Below, in pieces: positions 8,435 to 16,344 of a stretch of 23,614 bases of DNA; positions within the stretch are counted from its first letter, which is position 1; the number at the start of each line of letters is the position of its first letter. Under the pieces are notes generated by a model that saw only the letters and a list, made by a program, of their open reading frames with translations, searched no databases and was not told the origin of the DNA. The stretch comes from Chara braunii (lineage: Eukaryota; Streptophyta; Charophyceae; Charales; Characeae): positions 1,135,593-1,159,206 of the forward strand of contig BFEA01000300.1 of assembly GCA_003427395.1 (NCBI GenBank), given 5' to 3'. The position numbers and the translations under genes are program-made.

Positions 8435-8760
8435 ATCAGAGGTGGGTGCCGGTTGCCCACAGCTGCACCCAGTGCCACCCACCTTCCCCGGCCGGCCCAC
8501 AAGGTGATTGGGTTGGGCGTGGGTGTACCTATTCTTTGTCGGGTGGGTGATAGGCATGTGCAGCTAGTGGGCATTTTTGGGTGATGGGCGGGTCAACATT
8601 TGCTCTGGGTCACCCGTCAGGTGGGTGAAGCATTGGCCTGGGTCATCCACCCAGGACCACCCGACAAAAAATCCCTCCCTGTCCCCGCCTCCACCTTGGG
8701 TCCTTGGCGCCTTCCACCCCACCCCCCCAGGGCCTTGGGTCCATTTGTGGAGTGCGCAGG
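8435..8760. repeat. GGGTGG/CCACCC-rich inverted-repeat region
   Basis: The sequence is dominated by GGGTGGGTG and CCACCC words on alternating strands. A perfect 12-bp inverted pair, TTTGTCGGGTGG (8535-8546) and CCACCCGACAAA (8657-8668), frames a 110-base interior with smaller hairpins such as TCACCCGTCAGGTGGGTGA (about 8608-8626). It may be the ends of a small palindromic repeat. No coding region is seen. Confidence 0.5.
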
Positions 8761-8827
8761 CACAAGGTTGAGAAACAAAAGAGGGCCTGGGTACAGTTGC
8801 CCAGGGTCGCCTGTTATGTCGGGGCCA

Positions 8828-8905
8828 AAAAAAAAAAACGTTTGCNCNCCAGCAGTCCAGTCCCNCNCCCGGTTTTTNTTTAAAAAAAACGGGGGGGGGG
8901 GGGGG
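8828..8905. other. Low-quality stretch with Ns
   Basis: An A run, five Ns (8846-8878), another A run and a G run of about 15. It looks like poor base calling or a collapsed repeat, so frames here are unreliable. Confidence 0.8.
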
Positions 8906-9342
8906 ATCCAGCCACAGTAGGCCATCCTCTTTGAACTTTGGCCTTGATTAGCGAACTTGGTGAATTCGAAAGCCCGCCCTCAGCTTACTTGGCCTTACCG
9001 CTGCACGGCGCCATGATGGACTAATGCTGGGGGGCGGCGCAAGGTAGAGAGCTGGTGACACTGGTGGAGTTGTGGGGAGGGATGCATCGGTAGGGGTGGA
9101 TGCGGGCAGCAAAAACCCAGGTCTTAGGTGCGGAGGGGTAATCATGTTCTCACGAGTGCGGGTGGGTGCGGTGAGGACATTCTTCGGGTGGCGGGTCGGT
9201 CGGCGGCGGAGCCGAAATTTCAAAAAATATTTTGGGTGGGTGGGGTAGTCTTGAGGTGGAAATCAAAATTATTGGGTCAGGTGGGGGGTACATGAAAAAA
9301 AATTGGGCGGGTGAGGGGGGAAAAAAAGCCCGCCTCTGCTGT
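8906..9342. other. No feature recognised
   Basis: GC-rich, with scattered GGGTGG words like the region upstream. The minus-strand Pro/Thr-rich frame (8948-9223) shows no domain. Confidence 0.4.
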
Positions 9343-9535
9343 CAATGGCCTGTGCCAGTATCGAGAGGGTGGCAGGTTGTTTTGTTAGTGGCTATGTCAC
9401 TGGTGGCGACAAAAAACTGTGACTGCCACTGTGGACAGTCAGGTCGCGATCCAATGGCCTGTGTCAGGTATCGAGAGCGTTGCAGGTGGTTTTGTTAGCG
9501 GTTTTATGGCGGTCTGGTGGTGAAGAAAAATTGTG
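9343..9535 (+). repeat. 109-bp tandem duplication
   Basis: CAATGGCCTGTGCCAG, TATCGAGAG and GTTTTGTTAG at 9343-9390 recur with small changes at 9452-9502. The offset is 109 bases, and the copies differ at several positions. Confidence 0.75.
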
Positions 9536-9639
9536 CCCAAGTTCAGTAATTCCAAGGTTAGGCAGAAGGCAACTTCACGGAAGCCAGGGGCAGCCATTGC
9601 AGCTCCCAAAAACGATGCAATGGCACATCGACATGGGAT

Positions 9640-10125
9640 GCTGCAGCGTTGTCAGGTCTGACCATTACAGGAGGATAGCACCATGCGCTAGGGGATGCTA
9701 TGGGATGCCATAGTTTGCCTGCCACTCAGTGTATTCATTCTTACTAGACGGTCAAATGCGTTTGCTTTCGTAGCGAGTTCTTTCTGCTGACCGTTGTCAT
9801 TGTCAGGCCTGACCATTTCAGGAGGATAAAGCTCCATGCGCTAGGGGATGCCATGGGTGCCATAGTTTTGCCTGCTGCGATAGTTTGCCTGCCACTCAGT
9901 GTATTCATTCTTACTAGACGGTCAAATGCGGTTTGCTTTCGTAGCGAGTTCTTTCTGCTGACCGTTGTCATTGTCAGGTCTGACCATTACAGGAGGATAA
10001 AGCACCATGCGCTAGGGGATGCCATGGGTGCCGTAGTTTTGCCCGCTGCTCAGTGTATTCATTCTTACTAGACGGTCAAATGCGTTTCCTTTCGTAGCGA
10101 GTTCTTTCTGCTGACCATTGACATG
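9640..10125 (+). repeat. Tandem repeat of about 154-170 bp, three copies
   Basis: The word GTATTCATTCTTACTAGACG occurs at 9731, 9901 and 10055. Each is followed by GTCAAATGCG, CGTAGCGAGTTCTTTCTGCTGACC and the CTGACCATTWCAGGAGGATA / CACCATGCGCTAGGGGATGC words. Spacings are 170 and 154. The longer unit contains an extra 16-base internal duplication around TGCCTGCTGCGATAGTTT. Minus-strand frames that look repetitive (VSRKNSLRKQT) are just readings of this repeat. Confidence 0.85.
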
Positions 10126-10517
10126 TTCGGCACATCACAATGTGAGAGCTTTGACATGTCATGCCATGTGACCGCGTCATTGCGGGCATTGCAATAGTTC
10201 TTAGTGATGAAGTGCCAGGAAAGTGTCACGAAACAAGGGGGTTGCAGGTTGATCCGGTGGCAGCTTTGTGGTGGCCTCGAATAAAAGTGGCGACTGCGGA
10301 CATGGACCATCAGATCACGTTCGCGATGGTAAATATGTACCAAAGTAGGTGCAAGGCATCTGCTTGGGACTTGTGAAACACTTATGGTACCAAACTGATG
10401 TCGATGAATGAGAATGGTCTGTCTATCTAGGTTTTTTTGTATGTTTATTCCGTGGGTATCCATAGAGACGGATAAACTGGACAAGTAGGTGATTGGATTT
10501 TTCCTTACACGTCTCAG
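10126..10517. other. No feature recognised
   Basis: Unique-looking sequence between the tandem repeats and the candidate exon, ending in a good polypyrimidine tract and CTCAG acceptor (10499-10517). No coding region is supported. Confidence 0.4.
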
Positions 10518-10656
10518 CGAACCGAGGATGGTTAGTGTGAGTGAAGTAGAAAACCTTATCCTTAGTTGTGGTCCTGTTCTGCGGGAGAAATGTCCTTCGA
10601 GTAAGAACCTCTCATCCTGGGAATTAGTGGAGATGTTTTCTAAGTTGATTAGTCAA
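10518..10656 (+). CDS. Candidate exon upstream of the PHD exon (EDM2-like, tentative)
   Basis: The open frame follows a textbook acceptor (TTTTTCCTTACACGTCTCAG). It includes the residues VSVSEVENLILSC and, further on, KNLSSWELVEMFSKLISQ. The spacing of hydrophobic, Lys/Arg and Asn-Leu positions loosely matches the helical segment that precedes the acidic/PHD part of plant EDM2 proteins. If it ends at 10656 (a weak GTTTTG donor) it is in phase 0, which matches the phase-0 start of the next exon at 11484. The homology is weak and remembered, and the donor is poor. The alternative is a chance frame of 62 codons ending at 10677. Confidence 0.3.
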
Positions 10657-10678
10657 GTTTTGCTGCACATCTGCTGAG

Positions 10679-10699
10679 AAGCGACTACCTCGGTCGCTT
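10679..10699 (+). other. Small perfect hairpin followed by T run
   Basis: AAGCGAC (10679-10685), a 7-base loop and GTCGCTT, followed by TTT. It is perfect over 7 bp. There is no gene that it would clearly terminate, so I record it only as structure. Confidence 0.35.
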
Positions 10700-11483
10700 T
10701 TTCGAAAGACGACCACATTGGTCGGCCCTTCGGCCCTCTTCTATCCAATGTGTAACTTCACGAGCTTGAGAAATTTGTCATGCGACTGAAGAGCATTGCC
10801 GATAGAGGGTCGTCGATAGAGAGGGCAACCGCCGCAGGTTGCGGACAAAAAGGCTCACTGCGAAGATCCGGCGGCGATCGGAGAGCAGCCTTCAAGACGC
10901 GCCTTTGGCCGGGGTAGGGCCTCAAACTTTTTCTGGCTTCACACATGGGATTCAACCTAGGATTGAAGCACATGGCAAACTTGCTCTCACTTGTAGGTGT
11001 GGAGGCTGAGTTTAGGACTAGTTCAAGCACTCGCACAGCAATATTTATCGCACACAAGTGTAATGTGTTGTGAGCTGTGTTGTCCACTGAAAACTGGTGG
11101 AGTGCACAAGCAAGGACGTAGAATTAATTTTTTTTTTTTTTACAAAAATTTAGTGAGTGTGAATTTGGGGTAGCATTGCGGCCAAATTTGATCATAATAA
11201 ACATCACATCCTTGTTTAAGAGTTCTGAATTTTTTTTTTTCACATTTTCTTGGTGCATGCGCACAACGTGAGGCACATGAATGTGCTGTGTGTGGTGTGC
11301 CACACACGCGTATTGCATGCACGCGTATTGCATGCACGTTATGCTCCATAAGTATGTTCGTAGCTTATCTGGCAATACATTGCATAGAGCATGCCTTGCC
11401 TGCTTTTGCGCATGGGTGCATTATAGTGTGCACCTGGTGCTGGGCCAACCTGACGTCGGCCCGTGGTGGTTTGTGTTTTACAG
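10700..11483. other. Putative intron or intergenic DNA
   Basis: It lies between the two candidate exons. It holds T runs (11129-11141, 11230-11240), a TGCATG/CACACA-rich stretch (11255-11345), an exact 15-bp direct repeat and the acceptor TGTTTTACAG (11474-11483). The minus-strand frame 10758-11087 has no recognisable domain. Confidence 0.4.
11306..11335 (+). repeat. 15-bp exact tandem duplication
   Basis: ACGCGTATTGCATGC occurs twice back to back, in alternating purine-pyrimidine DNA. The neighbourhood shares CATGTGC and TGCATG words with 6780-6880 and 8340-8400. Confidence 0.9.
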
Positions 11484-11833
11484 AAGGCGAGAAGGGAGTA
11501 CCTCTCTGGAAAGGGGAAGCTGAATGCGACTCAGCCAGCAAAAGTCCCTGCCCGAAAACCTCCAAAGAATGTTGATTCGACGGTTACTGATGCTTCCCTA
11601 TCAGGTTTGAAGAAAGAACCATTGAAGAAAGTAAGTGCGATTGTGGATGCTGCTCCTGTGTTAGACAAGCCGAAGATGAAGTTAAAGCGTGCAGATTCGA
11701 TGGATTCTTTCATCAACGATGATGAATCGAGTGACGATAGTGAATGCATGGAGGGTCAGGAATCTGACGAGGACGAGGACGGTGGACCAAATGATTGTTG
11801 TGCAATTTGTGACGATGGTGGCGACCTCGTAAG
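11484..11833 (+). CDS. EDM2-like: Exon of EDM2-like PHD-finger protein (acidic region and start of PHD1)
   Basis: An exon of about 117 codons follows the acceptor TTTGTGTTTTACAG. It begins with a basic segment (KARREYLSGKGK, then KVPARKPPKN). It passes through MDSFINDDESSDDSE and a second acidic run to NDCCAICDDGGDLV, and meets overlapping donor sites (GTAAGG at 11829, GTATGT at 11834). The CAICDDGGDLV motif is the first zinc-ligand pair and turn of a PHD finger. The order basic, DSFI-like, acidic, CAIC-DGG is that of plant EDM2, a nuclear chromatin reader that controls intronic heterochromatin and NLR gene expression. In EDM2 this PHD finger continues CCxGxCxRxFH in the next exon. That continuation is only poorly visible downstream. 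Start codon and N-terminus are outside this exon. Other acidic PHD proteins are possible but fit less well. Confidence 0.6.
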
Positions 11834-11859
11834 GTATGTTCACAGCAGATTGACTTGAG

Positions 11860-11965
11860 CGCCATGCTCCCCTGCGACAAGGACCTCCCACATCTTCAAT
11901 GGACATCTCTCTGACTGGCTCATGTGGACAAGTTTGTATGTCCAAGCCAGGTTGTGCTCAATACT
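11860..11965 (+). pseudogene. Possible remnant of PHD1 second half
   Basis: One frame (from 11864) reads MLPCDKDLPH and, after a TGA, HVDKFVCPS. These can be laid against the GPCxRxFH and (Q)KYFCPNC parts of EDM2-type PHD fingers. Another frame shows EWKCDKC near 11970 with a stop before it. No single frame keeps all ligands, and no clean splice sites frame the stretch. If this really is exon material it is decayed or misassembled. Otherwise it is intron. Confidence 0.25.
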
Positions 11966-12065
11966 AGGAATGGAAGTGTGACAAATGTATCATGTGAACA
12001 ATGAATATGAAGATCTTGCTGTAAAGTCTGCTGTCTATTTTGCTGACACAATGAACATGTTCTAG

Positions 12066-12372
12066 ACATTTTTGGCTTCTTTTGGGCACCGGGTTTGCAA
12101 ATTCCTTTCCCAAAGTACAGTTGGACAGATGCTGTGGTCCTTGCAGTTATCCATGGGGTGGAGGGGGATTTGTGATGCGGGTCTTGGTGGGAACGGTTTT
12201 AACTATGGACTGGTGTGTGCATATTGGAGGAACTATTTGGGGTACATTTTATATGCGGGCTTGCATCGAAAGTTGGGTGAACCCCAAAGTAGTCTCGGTC
12301 ATACGTTGTTTACTGAGAAGTGGTCTGCACATGCCACAAGTGCCTTTCATGCCCTTATGTGCATATGCTGTA
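12066..12372 (+). pseudogene. Degenerate EDM2-like second PHD-like exon
   Basis: The frame follows a TTCTAG acceptor and carries VQLDRCCGPC, then WCVHIGG, then TIWGTFYMRACIESWVNPK, then VPFMPLCAYAVK before a good donor (AAAG/GTAATTTG at 12375). This order mirrors EDM2: QHxCFxC, FxCVSxxCGxFYHPxC, then FxCPLHxCxVCK. Several zinc ligands are replaced (Trp for Cys, Met for His, Tyr for Cys). The neighbouring frame contains SAFHALMCICCKGN, which would restore two cysteines. The copy is therefore frame-shifted or decayed, or the assembly has indels. The similarity is judged from memory of the family and needs alignment. Confidence 0.35.
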
Positions 12373-12596
12373 AAGGTAATTTGTTACGGAAGAGCATGCA
12401 AAGGATCTTCATGGGTGTCAAATCTCCCAAAAGTGGGCTGGATCGACAGATCATGCACAAGAAGGTCATGGGCGTCAAATCTCCCAAGTGGGCATGAGAG
12501 AGTTGGCCAGTGCCATACGCATTCACAAACATGCAACAGAGGCTGGGAGCCCTGGCTTTCAGGGACTTCAGTTGCTTTCCGTTACTTTTGCAGGGA

Positions 12597-12655
12597 GGTG
12601 ATTCACTAATGGTGATACAGCAGGATCCACCTGGTTCAGCGGCCATCTCCAGTAA
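12597..12655 (+). pseudogene. Possible following exon of the EDM2-like gene
   Basis: After the strong acceptor CCGTTACTTTTGCAG (ending 12595) the phase-0 frame reads GGDSLMVIQQDPPGSAAIS. This occupies the place of the ENGE...QFAVCRRCPKSYH segment in EDM2 but lacks its cysteines. The match is slight. No C-terminal methyltransferase-like domain of EDM2 is seen anywhere in the window downstream. Confidence 0.2.
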
Positions 12656-12769
12656 AGGTCTCACATCCTATCTTCTTGGTGGGTACAACGTCAGGCTACC
12701 TCATTTTAACTGGACTCTAAATGGGAACCGAGTTCAACATCAGATCGAAGAGTGTGTTCTTTTCTAGAC

Positions 12770-12867
12770 TTGTGTCCACCATTGTTATGGCAGACCCTCT
12801 ACGGTGCTCCTATTCAGTCTTGAGAATCTGAACCACTCAGACAGAATTGTTGATATCAATCTAGCTT
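12770..12867. other. No feature recognised
   Basis: A short unique stretch between the candidate gene remnant and the next repeat copy. Confidence 0.4.
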
Positions 12868-12960
12868 TCCCTGGGCGCCTCGCCCGGGTAGGTACCTCAC
12901 CCGGGGTACCCCGGGCATGAACAAAATCCTCCCAAATTTAGTTTTTTTTTTTTTTTGGTC
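12868..12960 (+). repeat. Dispersed repeat fragment (copy h)
   Basis: CCCTGGGCGCCTCGCCCGGG, CACCCGGGGTACCCCGGGCATG and a poly-T run (12942-12956) give the GC module and T-rich gap of the family. The GGGTACCCC-centred palindrome lies at about 12903-12912. Termini are not identifiable. Confidence 0.45.
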
Positions 12961-13039
12961 TGCTGGGCCTTGCTGCTTTTCCCGTGTGCTGCCCAAATCC
13001 GGCCTCATTTTTTATTTTCTGGCATTTTGGTTTGTGTTT

Positions 13040-13245
13040 GGGGGAGGGTGGGGGGGAGGACAACGGCGGGAGGAAGGAGGGAGGAGGAAGGCAGTTTGCC
13101 GTGAGGGAGGAGGGAGGACTACGGTGGGAGGGAGGAGGGAGGACTATGGTGGGAGGGAGGAGGGAGGACTATGGTGGGAGGTACGAGGAGGTAGGAGCAG
13201 ATCTCTACCGAAGATAGGAGGTAGGAGGAGGTAGGGGCAGAATAC
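13040..13245 (+). repeat. Purine-rich minisatellite block A (25-bp units)
   Basis: GGACTATGGTGGGAGGGAGGAGGGA-type units start at 13116, 13141 and 13166 (period exactly 25). They sit within a longer segment, CAACGGCGGGAGGAAGG ... GATCTCTACCGAAGATAGG, which recurs 342 bases later. The Gly/Arg/Glu-rich frames are repeat readings. Confidence 0.85.
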
Positions 13246-13387
13246 AAAGAAGAAAGAAAGTAGAAGAAAAAGAGGACGAAGGTGTCCAAGAAGAACTGTA
13301 GAGAGTAAGAAGAGGAGGAAGAAAAACGGAGAAGAAGGGAGGGAGGGAGAGAGCAAGAAGACGAGGAAGAGGAAGATGAGAAGAAGA
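13246..13387 (+). repeat. GA-rich spacer between blocks A and B
   Basis: AGAAGA/AGGAGG low-complexity DNA with no other feature. Confidence 0.7.
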
Positions 13388-13587
13388 GGGTGGGGGGGAG
13401 AACAACGGCGGGAGGAAGGAGGGAGGAGGAGGGCAGTTTGCTGTGAGGGAGGAGGGAGGACTATGGTGGGAGGGAGGAGGGAGGACTATGACGGGAGGGA
13501 GGAGGGAGGACTATGGCGGGAGGTACGGGGAGGTAGGAGCAGATCTCTACCGAAGATAGGAGGTAGGAGGAGGTAGGGACAGCGCAG
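13388..13587 (+). repeat. Purine-rich minisatellite block B (copy of block A)
   Basis: CAACGGCGGG at 13403 corresponds to 13061 (offset 342). Three 25-bp units start at 13458, 13483 and 13508, and the ATCTCTACCGAAGATAGG tail is repeated. Only scattered substitutions separate A and B, so the segmental duplication is fairly recent. Confidence 0.85.
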
Positions 13588-13880
13588 CTGGAGGTAGTAG
13601 ATATGAAGAAGAACGAAAAAAAAACTTACCTGAGTTGGCGATGGTGGTGCAGTCTTCATTGGGGGCGAGGAGGGTGGCGCAGCTGCGACAACAACAATGG
13701 TGCGGCCGGAAGGGGGGGGCGGGGGGGAGGAAGGCGCTGCTGGAGGTAGTAGATATGAAGAAGAAGAAGAAGAAAAAGAGAAACAAAAAGAAGAAGGAAA
13801 AAGAAAACTCAGGCAGTCTTCATTGGGGGCGAGGAGGATGGCGCAGCTCTACAGTAACAACAATGGTGCGGCTGGAAGGC
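13588..13880 (+). repeat. Nested segmental duplication, about 152-164 bp
   Basis: CTGGAGGTAGTAGATATGAAGAAGAA occurs at 13588 and 13740. GCAGTCTTCATTGGGGGCGAGGAG followed by TGGCGCAGCT occurs at 13649 and 13813, and each is followed by AACAACAATGGTGCGGC. Offsets of 152 and 164 show a small indel between copies. A minus-strand splice donor match (CTCAG/GTAAGTTT at about 13633-13622) lies in the first copy only. Confidence 0.8.
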
Positions 13881-14040
13881 AGCAGGGTGATGACGATGAT
13901 GGCTCGGCAAGGTGACGGCAGGGTGACGATGACGATGGCACAGACGACCATGGCAGGGCGACAACGACAGCGTGGTCGATAACGGCGGGGAAACGACGAA
14001 CTTGGGGGGGGGGGGGCGGAGGGCGTCCGTGCGGTAAGTC
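13881..14040 (+). repeat. GACGATGGC-type cryptic repeat
   Basis: Irregular GGTGACGATGACGATGGCACAG words end in a long G run (14004-14015). It is low complexity with no gene. Confidence 0.5.
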
Positions 14041-14042
14041 CT

Positions 14043-14099
14043 AAGATTCGAATTCAAATCTTGGGACTTCCTCGCTGTCGATCATTGCAGATCGACAGC
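14043..14099. other. Near-palindrome plus perfect 10-bp hairpin
   Basis: AAGATTCGAATTCAAATCTT (14043-14062) is a palindrome with one mismatched pair. Eleven bases later, GCTGTCGATC (14074-14083) pairs perfectly with GATCGACAGC (14090-14099) across the loop ATTGCA. It could be a repeat terminus or an RNA structure. Its function is unknown. Confidence 0.55.
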
Positions 14100-14130
14100 C
14101 CAGCCCCAAACAAGAAAAAACCTACGAAAT

Positions 14131-14350
14131 GGGGCCTACCAGAGCGCGAAAAAAATTGCGGCCCCCATCAACTTTTTTTTCCCCTCTGGGCCTCCAGGCC
14201 AGGGCATGGAATTTTTTTTTTGAAGGCGGTTTGGGCCATGGCGCTGTGGGGGCTCGGTTTCCTGGCGGGGGGAGTTGCACGGCGAGGNGCCCCGAGCGCC
14301 CTTCCGGGCGACCTGGGGTGGCTGGGCCGCCCGGGCTGGAAAGCTAGATA
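14131..14350 (+). repeat. Dispersed repeat copy i
   Basis: CCTACCAGAGCGCG start, A run, CCCC/T run, CCTCCAGGCCAGGGCATGG, T run, then CTTCCGGGCGACCTGGGGTGGCTGGGCCGCCCGGGCTGG. It follows the family order, with an N at 14288. The right terminus is unclear. Confidence 0.5.
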
Positions 14351-14760
14351 TCAATGGACTTTCATCTTTTCAACCCTAACTTTTGATCAGGAGATGGTCT
14401 GTTTTTTCTTGTTGATTCTTAAAAAAAAAAAAAAATTGTATCTAGACATTGGAGGCGAAGATCTGATGGATGTCTCAATTGGGGTCATTTTCTCATTCCT
14501 TTTCCTCCTGGTTGCCCTTACGACACAGGTGTGATTTGAGAGATGATCTCAGTATGACCCCTCTTAACCTGCAACATTGGGGTGCACTTTTCTCTAACGT
14601 AACAAGTTAACCCCTCGGCCAAACAATTACAAAACCATGCCCATCTTATAGCATTTTCTAGTTCAATGCAGATGAGCAGGTACAGCCATGTTGTTTTCTA
14701 GTTCGGCCAAGGCCTGGGTTTCACTTTGTTTCACTTGGCAGTAAATTGATTTTGGGCTTA
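14351..14760. other. No feature recognised
   Basis: A poly-A run (14420-14434) and otherwise unremarkable DNA. Confidence 0.45.
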
Positions 14761-14902
14761 TTGGGGCTCCAGCTTTTGGTTGGTGTCCCTGGGCTCTCTT
14801 ACCCTGCTAGCATTTGCCAATCTATGCATCTTTGGGGCTCCAGCTTTTGGTTGGTGTCCCTGGGCTCTCTTACCCTGCTAGCATTTGCCAATCTATGCAT
14901 CT
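14761..14902 (+). repeat. Perfect 71-bp tandem duplication
   Basis: TTGGGGCTCCAGCTTTTGG ... CATTTGCCAATCTATGCATCT is repeated exactly with an offset of 71 bases (14761 and 14832). The perfect identity suggests a very recent duplication, or an assembly artefact. Confidence 0.9.
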
Positions 14903-15219
14903 ACAGTTGGAAGCAATTTCTGTGCAGTCAACCGTGATATAGCCATGCTGGAAGTTGTGTTGCTGATGCAGAGTGCCAGTGGAGCTTTTCCGCCAAACAA
15001 CTTGCGTATTTACTCTCTTTTGCAACTGTCTTACCATAACACTGCAGCAGAGTTCATCGTGTGTCATTGGGTTTGTAAAGATTGTCAATTGACTCATGAC
15101 TAATCTGTCTCGGTATTGATGGTTTATCTGATCTAGGTCGAGGTTAGTGAGGATTATAATTCCGGAGGTTAGGATGTCAATTTGCTGAACTGAGTTGCAT
15201 AGTGTTTTAGCAGTTAGTG
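14903..15219. other. No feature recognised
   Basis: Unique-looking sequence with short frames only and no domain. Confidence 0.4.
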
Positions 15220-15501
15220 TCAAATAAGAGCACCCGCCCAAGCATTCTTGTGGCTAGATTTTGGCTGGTTAGCTCTCTCATTGTTAAAATCATGTCTCAG
15301 TCTGTTCAAGCTCAAGTGCAGGTCATTCAAGTTAGCCTGCAATACTTGGCTATTTGCTCCTTTGTTACAGTCGCATCTTCCGACTGTCATCTGACTATTT
15401 CTCAAGGTAACCTGCAACTCATTCAAGTTAGCCCGCAGCCTGCAGTGCCTCTCAAGGCAAGCAGCACACAGCTGAGTATTGCCACGTTGCGAGGGATCCA
15501 A
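15220..15501 (-). other. Unassigned minus-strand ORF with two coiled-coil-like repeats
   Basis: This frame of 93 codons contains LRANLNELQVTLRNS and LQANLNDLHLSLNRLRHDF, two similar Leu/Asn-heptad segments about 30 residues apart. They come from a repeated CATTCAAGTTAGCC word (plus strand, about 15326 and 15421). It could be a decayed exon of a coiled-coil protein or merely a DNA repeat. There are no splice sites or start context that I would trust. Confidence 0.2.
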
Positions 15502-15990
15502 TGCGGTTCACCCTGTGTTCATTGCCCGCCATCCCTCTCTTTTCTCGGTTCTCTCCCTTGCGTACTGTCACCTTGGCTTGTGGATGCTCAGTTAGGTGAC
15601 AATGTTACAACCATATTGATAACCTAGTTTCTTCAACCTCTCTCTTTTGTGAATTGTCGTAGTGGAAGGCTATTTGCCGCCCAGGAGTGGCTGGATGGAC
15701 TGATACAGGGCCCAGCTTCTGCTCGGGTAACCTTGGCAGGGAAGAAAGTGGCCTGAATTTTGTATTTTTTTATTTCTTTTGTGGAGGGCATGGCCGCTCT
15801 GCGCTCGTTGACAGCACGCAGAATCCACCCTCAAACTGGGAAACAGTAATTGCCCTTCCTTGGCGGGTGAGGGTTGGGAGGGGTCAGGGCCAGGGGGTAC
15901 AGTGCCTGCCTGAAGTGCTGCACTGCGTGCAGTGTTGCATGCAGTTATACTGCCCGCAAGCGGGAGACGGAAGGAGGTAGCAGCAGGAGG
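15502..15990. other. No feature recognised
   Basis: Short frames only, with no recognisable domain or repeat. Confidence 0.4.
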
Positions 15991-16260
15991 TTGAAGGAGA
16001 ATGCGGGAGGGGCGCAAAGAGATGGCAGAAGGACGAAGGAGAATGGAGGGAAAGGGAGGAGAAGATAGCGGGGAGGTGGTGGGAGGGGGAGAAAGATTAC
16101 GAGAGGAGGGGATGAAAAAGGCAGCCGCATGGCGCGTGGCATCCCCCCCCCACCTCCCCCTTTCTCTTTCTCTCTCTCTCTCTCTCGAAATGGAGAAAAT
16201 GAAGAGGAAAAGGGGCAGGACGTGGGAAAAAAAGTCGTGGGGAAAAAAGTCGGACTTGTG
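15991..16260. repeat. Purine-rich tract followed by C run and (TC)9
   Basis: GGAGAA/AGGAGG low-complexity DNA (15965-16125), a C-rich run (16143-16160), a TC run (about 16169-16186) and A/G-rich DNA. No gene is present. Confidence 0.7.
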
Positions 16261-16344
16261 CCATGAAACGGGCTCACCCAGATTTCGCGAGACTGCAGAT
16301 CCTAGGGCTTGATCCCTGGACCTACCCGTACCCTTGTACGGCTA

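Noticed and set aside
9744-9971. Minus-strand ORF with internally repeated VSRKNSLRKQT
   Set aside because: The repetition comes from the DNA tandem repeat at 9640-10125. There is no other evidence of a protein.
13144-13786. Ser/Pro-rich minus-strand and Gly/Arg-rich plus-strand ORFs
   Set aside because: They are products of the purine-rich minisatellite, with repeats in several frames and no domain.
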